Assembly: GCA_029721515.1 (NCBI GenBank)
Contig: CM056567.1
Span: forward strand, 8,023,507-8,087,506
Direction of reading: 5' to 3'
Length of the DNA: 64,000 bases
From: Synanceia verrucosa
Taxonomy: Eukaryota; Chordata; Actinopteri; Perciformes; Synanceiidae
Every line of letters begins with the position of its first letter. Position 1 is the stretch's first letter. The position numbers and the translations under genes were made by a program. Positions 49,476 through 61,364 of the stretch are shown piece by piece. The notes under the pieces were generated by a model, which saw only the letters and a list, made by a program, of their open reading frames with translations, was not told the DNA's origin and made no database searches.

Positions 49476-50870
49476 CTTTCTAACTCACCATCAATTCTGA
49501 AACTTTTTTTGCCGTGAATGTCATAAAAATATTTCCTAATTATTTGCCAAAATGCCGAAGCCTGTAAGAAGGATGCTCTAACAGGATGCATTCTTCTACA
49601 GAGACAAAAACAAAACTAACCACATTAGTAAGTGAATCTCTTTTTCACTCCATGTCTCTGTCTGCAGTGATTTTTTTGTGGCCAGAGATAACAGGGGTTC
49701 AAGCTGTGATGGAGTGCCAAGACGAAGGCTCCATGATCATCATCATTATTATTATTCATGATTTAAACGCATTAAACAAGTCCTTCATGAAGTAAACTGG
49801 ACACAGAGAAGCCTTGGCTCTTCTGCTATAAATTGCCATCACAAAAGGACACTTTGATAGTCTGAGTTTTATTAGCATGCCCTTTCTTTTGGCATTGTAA
49901 GAGAAAGTAAACTTAGATTTAAAGCCTTGGGGTGTGGAGGTACAGTATGTGATATGATGGAAGACAGATAGGGCAGGTTTTACAGTGAAATCAGCCTGTA
50001 AATGAGTTATAAGAAAATAGTTTGCTTGTAACAACTTGCAGGAAAAGGTAGGTCATGAGGACCATATTTGATTAAAAATAGACTCATTCAATGAGCGAGT
50101 CGATACAAGTGGATCAAAACATGACTTTTGGCAAGCACTCGTTTTGTTTGGTTCTTTTTTTTCCTTTTTCACTTATTGTTTCATCATTCAAATCTCCCAC
50201 ATAGTCAGAGGCAGAGAGCGACAGGAAGATGAGAGCAAATGGAGAATGAATAAGCAGCATCCCATATTGACTTTGGTAGGAAGCAGAGCTCAGGAGATAG
50301 CAGACATAGGGTTGCCAAATAACAAAAGGGACAAAGGGATGAACTGTTTCACATATTGATAAAAACAGAAATATGCCAGTCAGAAATATTGAGCTGCTCA
50401 TTAGTTGAACTGTATCCAGCAGCTACTAGTGATTTTCTTGACACTTCCCCGCTCACCAGTAGATATGGACGAGTAATTAAAACAAGGATGGGTTGACTTA
50501 ATGGCATGAAAAACAAATGGATTCAGCTCTGGTGAAGTTTTTCATTGACCAAAAGGAAAAGGATGACTTCACTAACGAGCCGCTGAGTGATAGAATGACT
50601 GCATTATTCATTTGGTTCAGGTCACCGTGGCCTTTGAGGTGCATTCCCCAGGCAGCTTTGAGCGTTTAGAAAACACAGATGCGAGGTCGAAAAAGGATAT
50701 TGACAATGTGTCTGAGTAGAGACAAGGATACACTGTGAGGTCTCTGCTCAATCCTCTCGTTTCCAGGTATCAATAGCAAAACGTCCTCAGAGATCAAACA
50801 GGGTTGGCTCTAAGTGATGATATCTATTAGGTAAGGCTGACCGGCATGGCCAACAATACGAAATACTCTT
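49476..50870. other. Non-coding DNA, no gene seen
   Basis: (ATC)n(ATT)n at 49733-49757. No exon was recognised. Confidence 0.5.
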
Positions 50871-51131
50871 ACCCCTAATTTCCACTGGACGCGGAACGAC
50901 GCCGTCCATCAGCCGTTGTCCATCAATACTCACCAGGTCCGCCTGCTGCAGCTCTGCCCAGCAGCTGGAATCGTGAGAATGAGATCTCGCTGACAAATTC
51001 ATCATGTACACAACATTTTACATTGGGTAAAGTGTGATCCAACAAAAATAGAAGCTCTGTCTGTTTGAATGGAAACGTATTGGGTCCAACAAAGCGTCAC
51101 CGTCTTTCCGTGTCCGGTGGACATTAGGGGT
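50871..51131. mobile_element. Short MITE with 28-bp inverted ends
   Basis: The left end (50871-50898) and the complement of the right end (51104-51131) agree at 24 of 28 bases, starting ACCCCTAAT. 261 bp, no coding frame. Flanks (ACTCTT and TACTTAA) show no clean target duplication, so the superfamily is unresolved, perhaps hAT or Merlin. Confidence 0.7.
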
Positions 51132-52972
51132 TACTTAATGTAAATAATAACGCCTTAAACAGTGATGCTCTGTTGCTTGTGGCAAACATTGAACACACTT
51201 TGTCACTCGTCATGCTACAGCCTAGCACTCTATTTGCTAAAGCTATATTTAATTTTATGCAGTTTTCTATTTCTACTCGACCTCATCTACCTATCTACAT
51301 CTAGACAAATATTGTACTTTTTAATCCACTACATATATGTGACAGATTAACAATGCAAACATCATGATGTTATTATATCAATAAGTCATTATTGGTCCCC
51401 AGGTGGAAAGTCACAAGCTACCCAGTAGTATGTAAAGAAATTTAAGCTTAATTTAAAAATTAATAATGTAATATATATTATGAAATACAAATCAAATGCT
51501 TCTCAACACAAAATGTTGAACAAAATATTCCAAAAGGCTTCATTTGCATATTCCAGTTTTATCTTGGCACCTTTTTCTCTAGTTGAGGTCAGAATATAAA
51601 TATCAAAGTGTCAAGTTATGCTGCAACATCTGCACATCATTGAATGGCATCAATTAGATAAGACCAAACATGCAGATCAAGAAATTTTGAACTTCTGATA
51701 ATGGTAATAAAGATGGCTATCAGTTAGTGGATACTGGTGCGCAGGACCAAGAGAGACGGATGAGTTGATCAATAACATCCCATGTATAAAGTCATAGCAT
51801 TGCAAATGTGATAGTTATAAACGGTGTCTGTGTGAGAGCATACTGCAGCTTTGTGGAGTACATCTGACAATAAGCGGCAAAGCAGTGGTGAGAGAAAAGG
51901 GTGGAGAGTGATAGATGGGCTCAGAGTAAAAAAAAAAAGCAGAGGTGAGAGGCAGATTTGAGCTCAAGGTGTGTGAGGAGGAGATCAGGACAGAGAGGAT
52001 GAAAGGGTGAGCGTCATGTGGGTGTGTGAAAGAGAAAGAAGGTCCCTTCGGAGCTTTCTGCTTTCTTACAATGCAAGGGCAGGGATGAAAGAATAAAAGC
52101 AGATTTACACAACATGAACATGAACTTTCTTTTTTTTTCCTCCCTGCTGCACATATCAACTTGTATGTGAGTTTGTAAAAGGTTAAAAAAAAAAAAAAAA
52201 CACCACAGCCACCAAAGAGACGTTGAGAGATAAGGCAGTAAAATCTGCATATGCTTTCTGAGTCGCTGTCTAACTTCAGGGCTTCATCATAAGAATCTGA
52301 GGATATTCTGGTGACTATTCTTAGAGTTAATCAGAGTTTCCTGTGGCTAATACCATACATCACCTCCTGTAATCAGAGAGAGAGAGAAGACGGACTGACC
52401 AGATTGCAGCAGGCCTTTATGATATTATACAAGAATAAAAATATTCATGCTTGGGCTGTGAAACTTCCCTGGGTTCTGCATGATTGAAAAAAGGAAAAAA
52501 AAACGGCAGAATAATGACAGTGACCTCAACCTTTTGTGTGAATTTAAAACTCTCTACACATACACTCACATTCACATTCAGCTGCTTCCCATTTTACCTT
52601 CTTGGAAACATGTTTTCCCCCATTGTCACAAAAACCTGCAATATATGTTTAATGAGGATCAGCCCATTGGTATGTAAGCACATCTGTCACTTTATGATAC
52701 CCTTTGAGCACATGATTCTTGACCACCTCCAAGTCCTATAAATGTGTTCACATTCCCCGTAAATCCAGCGCGCCTGGCTTTATCTGCTCAGGAAGGTCTC
52801 GAGGGACCGCTACAGCTTGGGAGGTGAGGGTCATGTGACTGTCTGAGGTTGCCCAGTTAACGCTGGCCATTAAAGCTACACTGTGCTCACTGCTGTCCTT
52901 TTAGGAAAACATTTGCAAGATTTTATTTTGATTGTTATCAACAAATCCCATTAAATGTGCAGGCTGTCATTT
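51132..52972. other. Non-coding DNA, no gene seen
   Basis: Poly-A 16 at 52185-52200, poly-T/A tracts and a short (AG)n at 52375-52388. No exon was recognised. Confidence 0.5.
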
Positions 52973-53220
52973 AAAGGGGACATATTAAGCTTAATTCCAG
53001 GTTCATATTTGTATTTTGGATTTGTCCTACAACATGTTTACATGCTTTAATAGTCAAAAACACTCTATTTACTATCTGTCTGAATATACCTCTTTTCATC
53101 CTCTGTCCGAGACACATCATTTTAGCGCCTGTCTCTTTAAGAGCCTTTCCCCAAAAACCTGCTCTGTTCTGATTGACTTGCCAGAAAACTATGGTTTTCA
53201 GTTGCTAGCTTTGTAGGCAC
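52973..53220. repeat. Left end of a dispersed teleost-type repeat
   Basis: Begins TTTAAAGGGGACATATTAAG and runs through ACATGTTTACATGC, CTGTCTGAATATACCT and GCGCCTGTCTCTTTAAG. I recall this series from a common fish DNA repeat. The complementary right end was not found, so the 3' boundary is unknown and the element may be truncated. Confidence 0.5.
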
Positions 53221-53964
53221 TCCAAACACCAAAATGCCTGTGCATAATCATTGGAAAAGTGAGTCTTTCTTATTTTCCATTTAATGCCTTCCGATCTTTT
53301 TAAGCCGTCATACATATCACTCAAACAGGAAGAAATGGTCCATTTGCTGGTTTATTTTCAACCATGGGTTTGGCGCACTAGTGACTATTTATGGCTGCAT
53401 AATTCACTCAATTTAAACTACAGCGCCCATGTTCATTGTAATAACAGAACATGTCAGCCTGCGCAAAGCCGTGGCTAATTGATGTGTTTTTGGACAACAA
53501 CAGAGCTGTTTGACACAGAGGAATACACTAAATTACGCTTCGGATACATAGCCAGTGCTCGTTAGTGGAGTCAAGGGGAGGTTTTAGACACGTCAAGGGA
53601 TTTTAACAGACTTATCCTTCAACATATAGGACACAGTTGTCTGGGAGAACTATTATTACACATCTTTGGCATAGAATTTGTGAATTCAACTTAGTATTTT
53701 TCCAGATTTTTCTGATTTGATACTTGGAAGTGCCTGAAAACACACAGATATGGATGCCTCATAGTGATTTTAATGCTGCCACAAACCCTCTTTTCATGTT
53801 ACCCTGTATAAAAAATGATCTCAATGACTTTCACACTGTATGATATGGTAGTCTGAGTTGAGGTATCACAATAGCTTGTGTCAGATAAGTGCATGTCAAT
53901 GGGAATCTCTAATTTGTACCTTGAACACAGCATTGTTGCATTTACTTTTCTAATTTTATACATA
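53221..53964. other. Non-coding DNA, probably degraded repeat
   Basis: May include the rest of the repeat starting at 52973. No gene was recognised up to the Tc1 fragment. Confidence 0.4.
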
Positions 53965-53968
53965 GTGC

Positions 53969-54606
53969 AAAGAGGTCGCCAACTTTCTGCAGAGTCAATC
54001 GCTACAGACCTCCAAACTTCATGTGGCCTTCAAATTAGCTCAAGAACAGTGCGCAGAGAGCTTCATGGAATGGGTTTCCATGGCCGAGCAGCTGCATCCA
54101 AGCCATACATCACCAAGTGCAATGCAAAGCTTTGGATGCAGTGGTGTAAAGCACGCCACCACTGGACTTTAGAGAAGTGGAGACGTGTTCTCTAGAGCGA
54201 CACATCACGCTTCTCCATCTGGCAATCTGATGGACGAGTCTGGGTTTGGTAGTTGCCAGGGGAACGATACTTGTCGGACTGCATTGTGCCAAGTGTAAAG
54301 TTTGGTGGAGGGGGGATTATGGTGTGGGGTTGTTTTTTTTGGGCTTGGCCCCTTAGTTCCAGTGAAAGGAACTCTGAATGCTTCAGCATACCAAGACATT
54401 TTGGACAATTCCATGCTCCCATCTTCCTCTTCCAACATGACTGTGCACCAGTGCACAAAGCAAGGTCCATAAAGACATGGATGACAGAGTCTGTTGTGGA
54501 TGAACTTGACTGGCCTGCACAGAGTCCTGACCTCAACATCAGTGTGTGACCCCACATATATGCTTCTGGAAGAATGGTCAAAAATTCCCATAAACACACT
54601 CCTAAA
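53969..54606 (+). pseudogene. Tc1-like transposase pseudogene, both ends missing
   Basis: From about 53969 the frame reads RGRQLSAESIATDL then SSRTVRRELHGMGFHGRAA, the second helix-turn-helix of a Tc1 transposase. It continues to a TAG (54193-54195) where a Trp is expected before SDTSRF (first catalytic Asp), a second TAG (54250-54252), then VPSVKFGGGGIMVWGCF and QHDCAPVHKA (second catalytic Asp). The frame is never shifted; the two stops are point changes. After SPDLN a deletion of a few dozen codons removes the third acidic residue, joining to a short C-terminal piece (CTTCTGGAAGAATGGTC). The first DNA-binding helix and both inverted ends are absent. It stops where the next element begins. 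Confidence 0.85.
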
Positions 54607-54607
54607 C

Positions 54608-55009
54608 CATTTGGAGTATTTCCGACAATCTTTATTTTCTTTAATGGTAGTATCCATTTAACAGGAGTGAATGGAGCACTGAAATGCAGCCAGTAAATGG
54701 CACAAACTTGACCACTTCTCAAATAACAGACATTTAATAAGATGATCTACACGTTTACTATTCTCATATAAGTCAGGAGTTGTCAGTAACTTGAGAAAAT
54801 TAACCAGTGTGTGTATTATAGTATACTAAGGACCCCAAGTGCCCACCTATGTGTCCTTCACAGTGCCTGAACTACGTATTTGTGACCTTGTCACATACGC
54901 ATACATGCTTTGTTTTAGTTGTGTCATTTACTGGCTGCATTCGGTGGCCCCATTCACTCCTGTTAAATGGATATCGCCAAAACAAAGATCGTCGGAAATA
55001 CTCCAAATG
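54608..55009. mobile_element. Inverted-repeat element related to the 11.5-kb hairpin
   Basis: Arms of about 100 bp (54608 to about 54712 and about 54905 to 55009) face each other, sharing ATTTGGAGTATTTCCGAC, CCATTTAACAGGAGTGAATG and GCAGCCAGTAAATG. Inside are about 50 bp (54825-54874) nearly identical to one arm of 11448-11639, plus a stretch matching its loop in reverse. It abuts the truncated Tc1 remnant at 54606, so it either inserted there or was joined by rearrangement. No coding capacity. Confidence 0.8.
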
Positions 55010-58000
55010 ACTCTGAAGTGATATGGGTGAGTAAATGGCAGTATTTGATTGCAGAAATAAGGTCCAGTTTATAAAAAAAAAAACAGCACTTCTGATTAAA
55101 GGCTCCCATAAAGCATTGCATTGTAGCTGCCAGTGGCTGCCTTGTGTCCCTCATCTAGCAACAAGCACCTCAAGCGTCACCCTTCCCTCTGTCCCAGGGC
55201 AAAGCATGCATGTCATCATGGGTGGTAGTGTGTGTTATTAACAGCACAGGAGCTTTAGGGAGGGTCACCAGCGAATCACATGGGGTCATGTCAGACTGTC
55301 CATGCATTAGGCCGTGGCTGGGTCTCTGCCAGAGTGTGCGTGGCCTTTCCAAAGGGTGACTAGGTTTCTGAAAAGCATGGAAGACACAGTGACAGGGTTA
55401 GACTGAGCAGGAGAGGAGGGTCATGTGCCAGACAGATCATACGTGTCAGGGTGAACATGTTCAAATGTGACACATGCAGCAGTGCGAGGATGGGTGAGGC
55501 GAGGTGATCCATACCAGGTGTCACATCGTCTGTGATAAAGCAGGCATGAGAGATTGCTGAGCTCTGTCTCTCTCCACCCTATGAGTGCTGGGTGTATTAA
55601 TATCCACAGAGCTGCACCAACATAACACAGATTCACAGTCCCACATCATATTTTACCGACCCTGTGTGTAGCCTTTAAGTTATCTGTTAGGAAACATCCT
55701 GCACATAGCACAGACAGCAAATGCCTTTTTTACAACTGCAGGGCATACAATATAGATGTGGAGATGGAGTGGCTCTTCATCCTTTTTTTTTTTTTCCTCC
55801 TGCCCTACTACACATCGCTACATTTCTCCCCCGCAGTCTGACTTGCTCCCTGGTGTAGATGGAAATTCAGCAAACGGATTTTTCATGGGAGTGGAGGTTG
55901 CTCAGTTTTTATTCATAGACAGAAATTGACAGTTTGTCCTTGCTTTAAATGAAATAATTTGTCAACCACTTTTGTTAGAGAGGAGGCTCAGCTTGGTTCA
56001 AACAGCAGTTGTTTGTTCCCGGTATTGTTATGGGACTCAAACATCAGCGTAGTGTGCCATTTGTTCTGAGATTAAGTAGGTAATGTTCAGACGTTTTATG
56101 TTGCTAATGAAGCTGTTCTCAATGCAAAACTGTATCGATCTGAAGCTATAAATAAATAACTACTAACAAGTGTTTGCCTGTAGCCCAGGTGCGTCTAATG
56201 AGATGGTCTCTGATTGGTTCTGTGCTCCTGCCACAGGTGTAACTGGAAAGCTGAACAGCAGCACTTTTATGAAGACAGATGAGAGACAAAAAATCAGCCA
56301 GATGGATGAAGTCAAATGACCCATCTGGAAAAGAATTAAAGTTTCAAAGCAAAACTGTGTTTTGCCACATAAAACAGGCACTGAAATAAATTGTTACTGT
56401 TACTCTGATATATCTGATATTTACCCAAAATCATCATATTATATAGATTAACTTTGATAACAAAAAGAGGCTAAATGTGTCTATGAAAGAATGCTGTGGA
56501 AATTACAACTCCAAAGATGATTTAATCCCCAGATGTCCTGGTGGGGCAGTGAGCTGTCCTACTGTAGGTGCATCACACTGACCATGTGGTGAGGGATTTC
56601 CCCAGCGGTCCACTATCTAACGAATACTGGGCCGTGTGAGTGGAAACGTTCAGGCCGTAATGAGTCAGATCAATCACCCGACGCCGTCTTGCAGACTGGG
56701 GCTCAGCTGAAATTAGCCAAGCCGAAATGCTCAAACGGAAAGGAATTGAGCTTGAGTCCATGGAGACACAGGCGTTAACCCACCAATCGCTACACGACTA
56801 CTGACACTCCAAGAGATTAGCCAGGACGAGGGCTTGACATTATGTTGCTTCCCCTGAGCATTCCTCCTGCTGCTCTTTCTCACTTCTCTTTCTTTTCTTC
56901 CCTTTTCTCTGTTTCTTTATCTGTCTGTGCCCACTGCTGCCTCAGACAAACAAATCTTACACTTACATCTCTCGCCCTCATGCCTGGTGCCTTTTTCTCA
57001 CCCCCTCTTTTTCCATGCCTTTCTCATGATGTGTTTTTTTTTTCCTTCTCTTGCTGAGTTATGTGTGCTCGCATCGTGACCTTTTTTCTTTTGTCAGAGT
57101 CCTCCAACAATAGCATGACGAATAGCTGATAGGGAAGCAGATATTCTCTCGCTCAGAGGTTTAGACCTGGTTAAAATGACTTTCATGTGGAATTACTTCT
57201 ACCATCCATCCAAATTCCTGCTCCGCAAGTACAAATAGGCCTGTATATATGCAGGCTGCGTATTCACGCCGCCTCATTAGGTCATGCAATAAAGAAGAAG
57301 GGAGGGGAAAGGAAAATGGGAGTGTGTGTGTTTGTGTGTGTATCGCTGCATATCTCTGTGTATGGGTTTTATGTTTTAATTTTATTTCACCTGGCTTTGA
57401 TTCCCAAATAAAGAGACCATATTTAGCATATTGATATGATAAAATGATTGATTTTATTTATTCTAAAAAAACACATCTATCATTGATAAGGTATGGAGCA
57501 AAAATGCCTCACATTTAAAATGAAATCTGCAAGTTTTGGAGTCCTAGTTGGTTAAATTAAAATTTGGCAACATCAAGGACTAAAAGATGAATCAGAACTC
57601 ATAATCAACAGATGATGTAATTATGAACACTCGTGCCCTAATCATAAAGTATATTTCATGGGTTTGGCAGGTGCTTTTGCCCTAAAATGCCTTTGACTTC
57701 CATGAAAACAAGAGCTAGATGTCATCAAGATGTGTATTATTCTCAGACAAAGAACTCAAAAGTATGTGCTTTAATATAATTGATATGTTTGTAGGATAAA
57801 AGTTGTGAACAAGTATTTATTTACACCATGTTTGGACTATCTCTGTCGTCGATAACAAGGAGAGATTAGATCTGCTCTAAGGCGAAGGTGCAGAGAGAAA
57901 GCTTTCCTTTGCCCACCAACTCCCCGTTGCTTATCAGATGGGCACAATGTGAGGCCTTGACATTATCAAGTGAAATGGCTGGGAGCGATATTACCTGGTA

Positions 58001-58917
58001 AGGGCAGTGATAGAGTCACTGTGAGAGAAGGCTCAGACAGGAGAAAACGGCAGCCCTCATTTGATCCATCTATACCATAAAAGCACTTATCACAGTTTAC
58101 ACACAGTTTGTCATTTTGATGGAAAAGTTGGTCAGAAAGTCAACACCAACTTTCTTCTTAACCCTCTTCTTTCATACCACAGCCACATCACTTGAGAGTG
58201 ATTATTCATGTGAATTGTGCCAGTCCATAAACAGTCAAGCATTAGGAATTCCACAAGCTGTTTACATGGAAGAGCACAGCTATGCATGTTGAGCTCATGC
58301 ATACTGCTGAATAAATTCAAAGATTATGTTGACAAGTGTGTGTGTTGCATATATGGATGTGTACACAAAAGCTTGCGTATTAATGAGTGCATTCAAAAGA
58401 TGGATTTTAATCGCCGGGGCAGGCAGACAGCGGAAGAGCTCGTCAGCTTGTCAAAAGCATACACAAGCAGCGAGAAGGAAGTGTCACTCAGCACACAAAC
58501 ACACACACACACACACCAGAAACAACAATTAAGTGGTTTAGCCGGCGGTGGTAATGCTGTCAGGCAAGTGAGGCTCTCTGTAATGCTACTTAATTAATCT
58601 CTGCAAATCAAATCGATGGTAATTTTGCCGGCATAGCAATCAGATTTGGAGCTTCACAGTGTGACACGATATCCAGCTTGCGAGCTGAAAGGGATCGTTT
58701 TTCACAGCAATCAAACGAGCCCGTCCATATGCTCACAGTGTGTCTGAAAGAGGGAGACAGACGGAAAGTACAGTACAGTAAATACATAATGTGATGTAAC
58801 AACATTGGGTGGAGGTCTTCGTCTCATTTCATCAGTTTTAAATGTTAAAGGTTGTGCTGTTCTGTTGGGTTGCATACAGTAATCTATAGTAATGCATCAT
58901 CTTCCACAGGAGCATCA
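55010..58917. other. Non-coding DNA, no gene seen
   Basis: T-runs at 55784-55796 and 57036-57043, pyrimidine-rich 56860-57050, short (GT) near 57320 and (AC)9 at 58499-58516. The conserved-element candidate at 58590-58745 is listed separately. No exon was recognised. Confidence 0.45.
58590..58745. other. Candidate conserved non-coding element (weak)
   Basis: Complex sequence with CTTAATTAATC, ATCGAT, TAATTTTGCCGG and ATCGTTTTTC, without simple repeats. Suggestive of homeodomain/Onecut-type sites but unproven. Confidence 0.22.
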
Positions 58918-59139
58918 TGTGTCTGTCAGGATGAGACATGAAGGCATCTGATTGGTTCTTTCCATTCGGACCAAATGGCAGGGATTGGTCAGAGTTTTTA
59001 AAGTCCTGCAGCTGCCACACAGGTCTGATTCTTTTCCTTCTTTTTTCTGAACACATAATGTATTGACTGCTCTCAGGATGGAAGGACCATTTCACCCAGT
59101 ATAACAAAGTGTTTCTGAACAGAATGACAGACTACAGCT
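58918..59139. mobile_element. Truncated relative of the 47517 TTAA element
   Basis: From GAGACATGAAGGCATCTG to GACAGACTACAGCTTTAA it closely follows 48080-48287, including CCATTTCACCCAGT and GTGTTTCTGAACAGAATG. It ends in TTTAA as the other copy does. A possible left end lies at TTAAAGG (58845) but is not convincing, so it is probably 5'-truncated. Confidence 0.7.
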
Positions 59140-59143
59140 TTAA

Positions 59144-60598
59144 GCAGGAGTTCAATCATTTTTTTTAAATCATTTTCATTCGATCACTGGCCACAGCCTT
59201 TTCCGGTTACGTCTTTTAGAGGCGGTTTATTCACAAAACACTTATTATTTACCTACCTTAGAATAAATATTGGAGAAGTATATTGTTGCAAATGAATCAC
59301 ACAGTGAGCCATTGAGTCTTTAGAATGGAAACAATACTAAGTCTTAGCTGCCTATGGGGGAAAAGGAATCATTTCAATGACTTTATAGAACAGAATAAAA
59401 GAAGTAAAGTTGTCTAGATATGAAACAAAACAAAGTAATAACTCCGATGCAGGAAAATTAAATCAGTCTGAGCTCTTTTTAAAAGTGATTTACAGATTTG
59501 TGTGTTTTCATAACAGGAAAATCACTTAATAGCTCATCGATAGTGTTGGATGCAGTGTATTTAAGCTATTAAATATGAGTTGTTATGGCTATAAGCACCA
59601 TAGATGTGGTGTCAGTCGTGGTCTTCTTCACCCAATGTTAGGTTTTATCATCTATTCAAAAGCAAATCACCAGAAGAAGGTATAAAAAAGAACTTAACAG
59701 TGACTTCTGGTGTAACAGTCGGACTGAATGGATACAGTGTGATCCATAACAACGGCTTTGAAAGCATTAATGAAAAGTTAACATATGCACACATGGAAAA
59801 ATGACAGAAGCCAAAAGAAAAAAAAATCAATTACATTATATCAGTAAGTGAGCAGCAGAATCTTAAAGGGATTCGCCACCAAGTGAGAGAATAAGCCTCA
59901 TTGGATACATGTAACCTCTGGCTCCACAATTTTCATTATGCTCTTTATAAGTCAGAGGGGCTGTCTTGTAAGATTAAGGTGCAGCCTATGCTATCCTTAA
60001 TAAGACTGCAGTGTCATGGGGAAGAAATTTTCAGAGTATCACATACTGTGACTCTTAATTATGAGTGTAAACGCCACAAAAAGCCATCAAGAATTCCAGA
60101 TATTTTGACAGTTTGAATTATCGAATGCTAATATCATGGTATACAATACTGTGGTCTTGGTATTGTTCACGTGCCTCATCTCTGGTTTACTGGCAGATTT
60201 AAATAGGACAGAGCCATTATTAGTGTTATCAGTCACACCTGGTAAATCAAAATCCCCACTGTGAGACAGGTCTATTTTTCACTGTGTCCCAATTCAAGCA
60301 GTGGATCTTTTGAAATCTGCATTTCTAGACTGAAAATAATGTGTTACAATTCAGTGGCTAGTCATAAAGCAGTCTTTATTTAGCAAAATCTTGGAGAACA
60401 CAGCGTGGGGGTGTCATTTGCTCGTGTGAATATGTCATGTGAACTACATGAATGAAAAAGCGACTGGTTTTCTTTAGGCCTGTGTTCACTGCATACATTT
60501 TGACTGGTCATATTAGGAACATGACACTTAGCATTAATTATTCTCCTGTTCTTTTCAAATGTGCCATGACAGCCAAGATAATATTTCAGTTAGTCAGC
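59144..60598. other. Non-coding DNA, no gene seen
   Basis: AT-rich with short domain-free frames. No transposon was recognised. Confidence 0.5.
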
Positions 60599-60606
60599 CT
60601 TATATG

Positions 60607-61356
60607 CAGTGTTGTGCTAGTTACTGAAAAATAGTAACTAGTTACTTCATTCAAAAAGTAATCAATTACTTTGTTGATTACTTACACCAAAGAGTAACGT
60701 GTTACTGTTAAAAGTAGCTTTTTTAGTTCCTCTTTAGGACCCTGGGGAGTGAGAGTTTGCCTTATGGTATGTTCACTGGAAGTCAGAACTTGGAGCTCAG
60801 ATCATTTTAATCTCAAAGTTTAGAGCTTCCAGCTCTTCCAGTTTTACAGATGTACAAAAAAACATGGAGCTATTCTTTACATCAGTAGCAGATAGCATGA
60901 ATTCTATGTCTGGTTGGTAAAATTAATCTGACTTTCTGAGTTGGAGATCCAACTTCATGAGGATTCTGATTTAAACTCTAACTTGGAGCTTGTTCTGACA
61001 TTCGTGTACAACTTGAATGCACCATGAGGCTTAACATTCAAATGCCGGCTCCCAATATTGCTGCAATGACTATAATCTTCTGTTTTACCGACAATGTTTG
61101 TCGCCTTTTGCTGGGAGAGTGAGGGAACGGATCAGTGTCTCTATGAATCTGAGGGGACATATCCCCGTCCCTTGTGCCATCTGCGAGCATGAATGAAAGC
61201 AATCTGAATTCATCAATCAGGAAATCATTTCCCAAGTAACAGGCAAACACACCACATTGTAACATAACTGTGTTTATTTATTTAAAAAGTAAAGCGTTAA
61301 GAGTATTAGTTACTGTCAAAAGTACTGTAACGGTGTTACAGTACTGCCCAACACTG
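60607..61356. mobile_element. hAT-like non-autonomous transposon with 8-bp target duplication
   Basis: The 750-bp element has ends CAGTGTTGTGC and, complemented, CAGTGTTGGGC, with an exact 8-bp direct repeat CTTATATG on both outer sides (60599-60606 and 61357-61364), the hAT hallmark. Sub-terminal AGTAACTAGTTACTT and GTAACGGTGTTACAG blocks resemble the GTTAC-rich ends of common fish hAT elements. The interior (about 60758-61030) has its own inverted ends (CCTTATGGTATGTTCA against a CCTCATGGTGCATTCA complement), as if a second element were nested. No transposase frame. Confidence 0.85.
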
Positions 61357-61364
61357 CTTATATG

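Noticed and set aside
49298..49591. Minus-strand frame rich in Glu, Arg and Gly
   Set aside because: It is produced by the polypyrimidine tract and is not a protein.
54192..54722. 176- and 150-codon minus-strand frames
   Set aside because: They are antisense shadows of the Tc1 transposase pseudogene.
59859..59885. TTAAAGGGATTCGCCACC as a transposon left end
   Set aside because: No complementary right end or second copy was found in the window.
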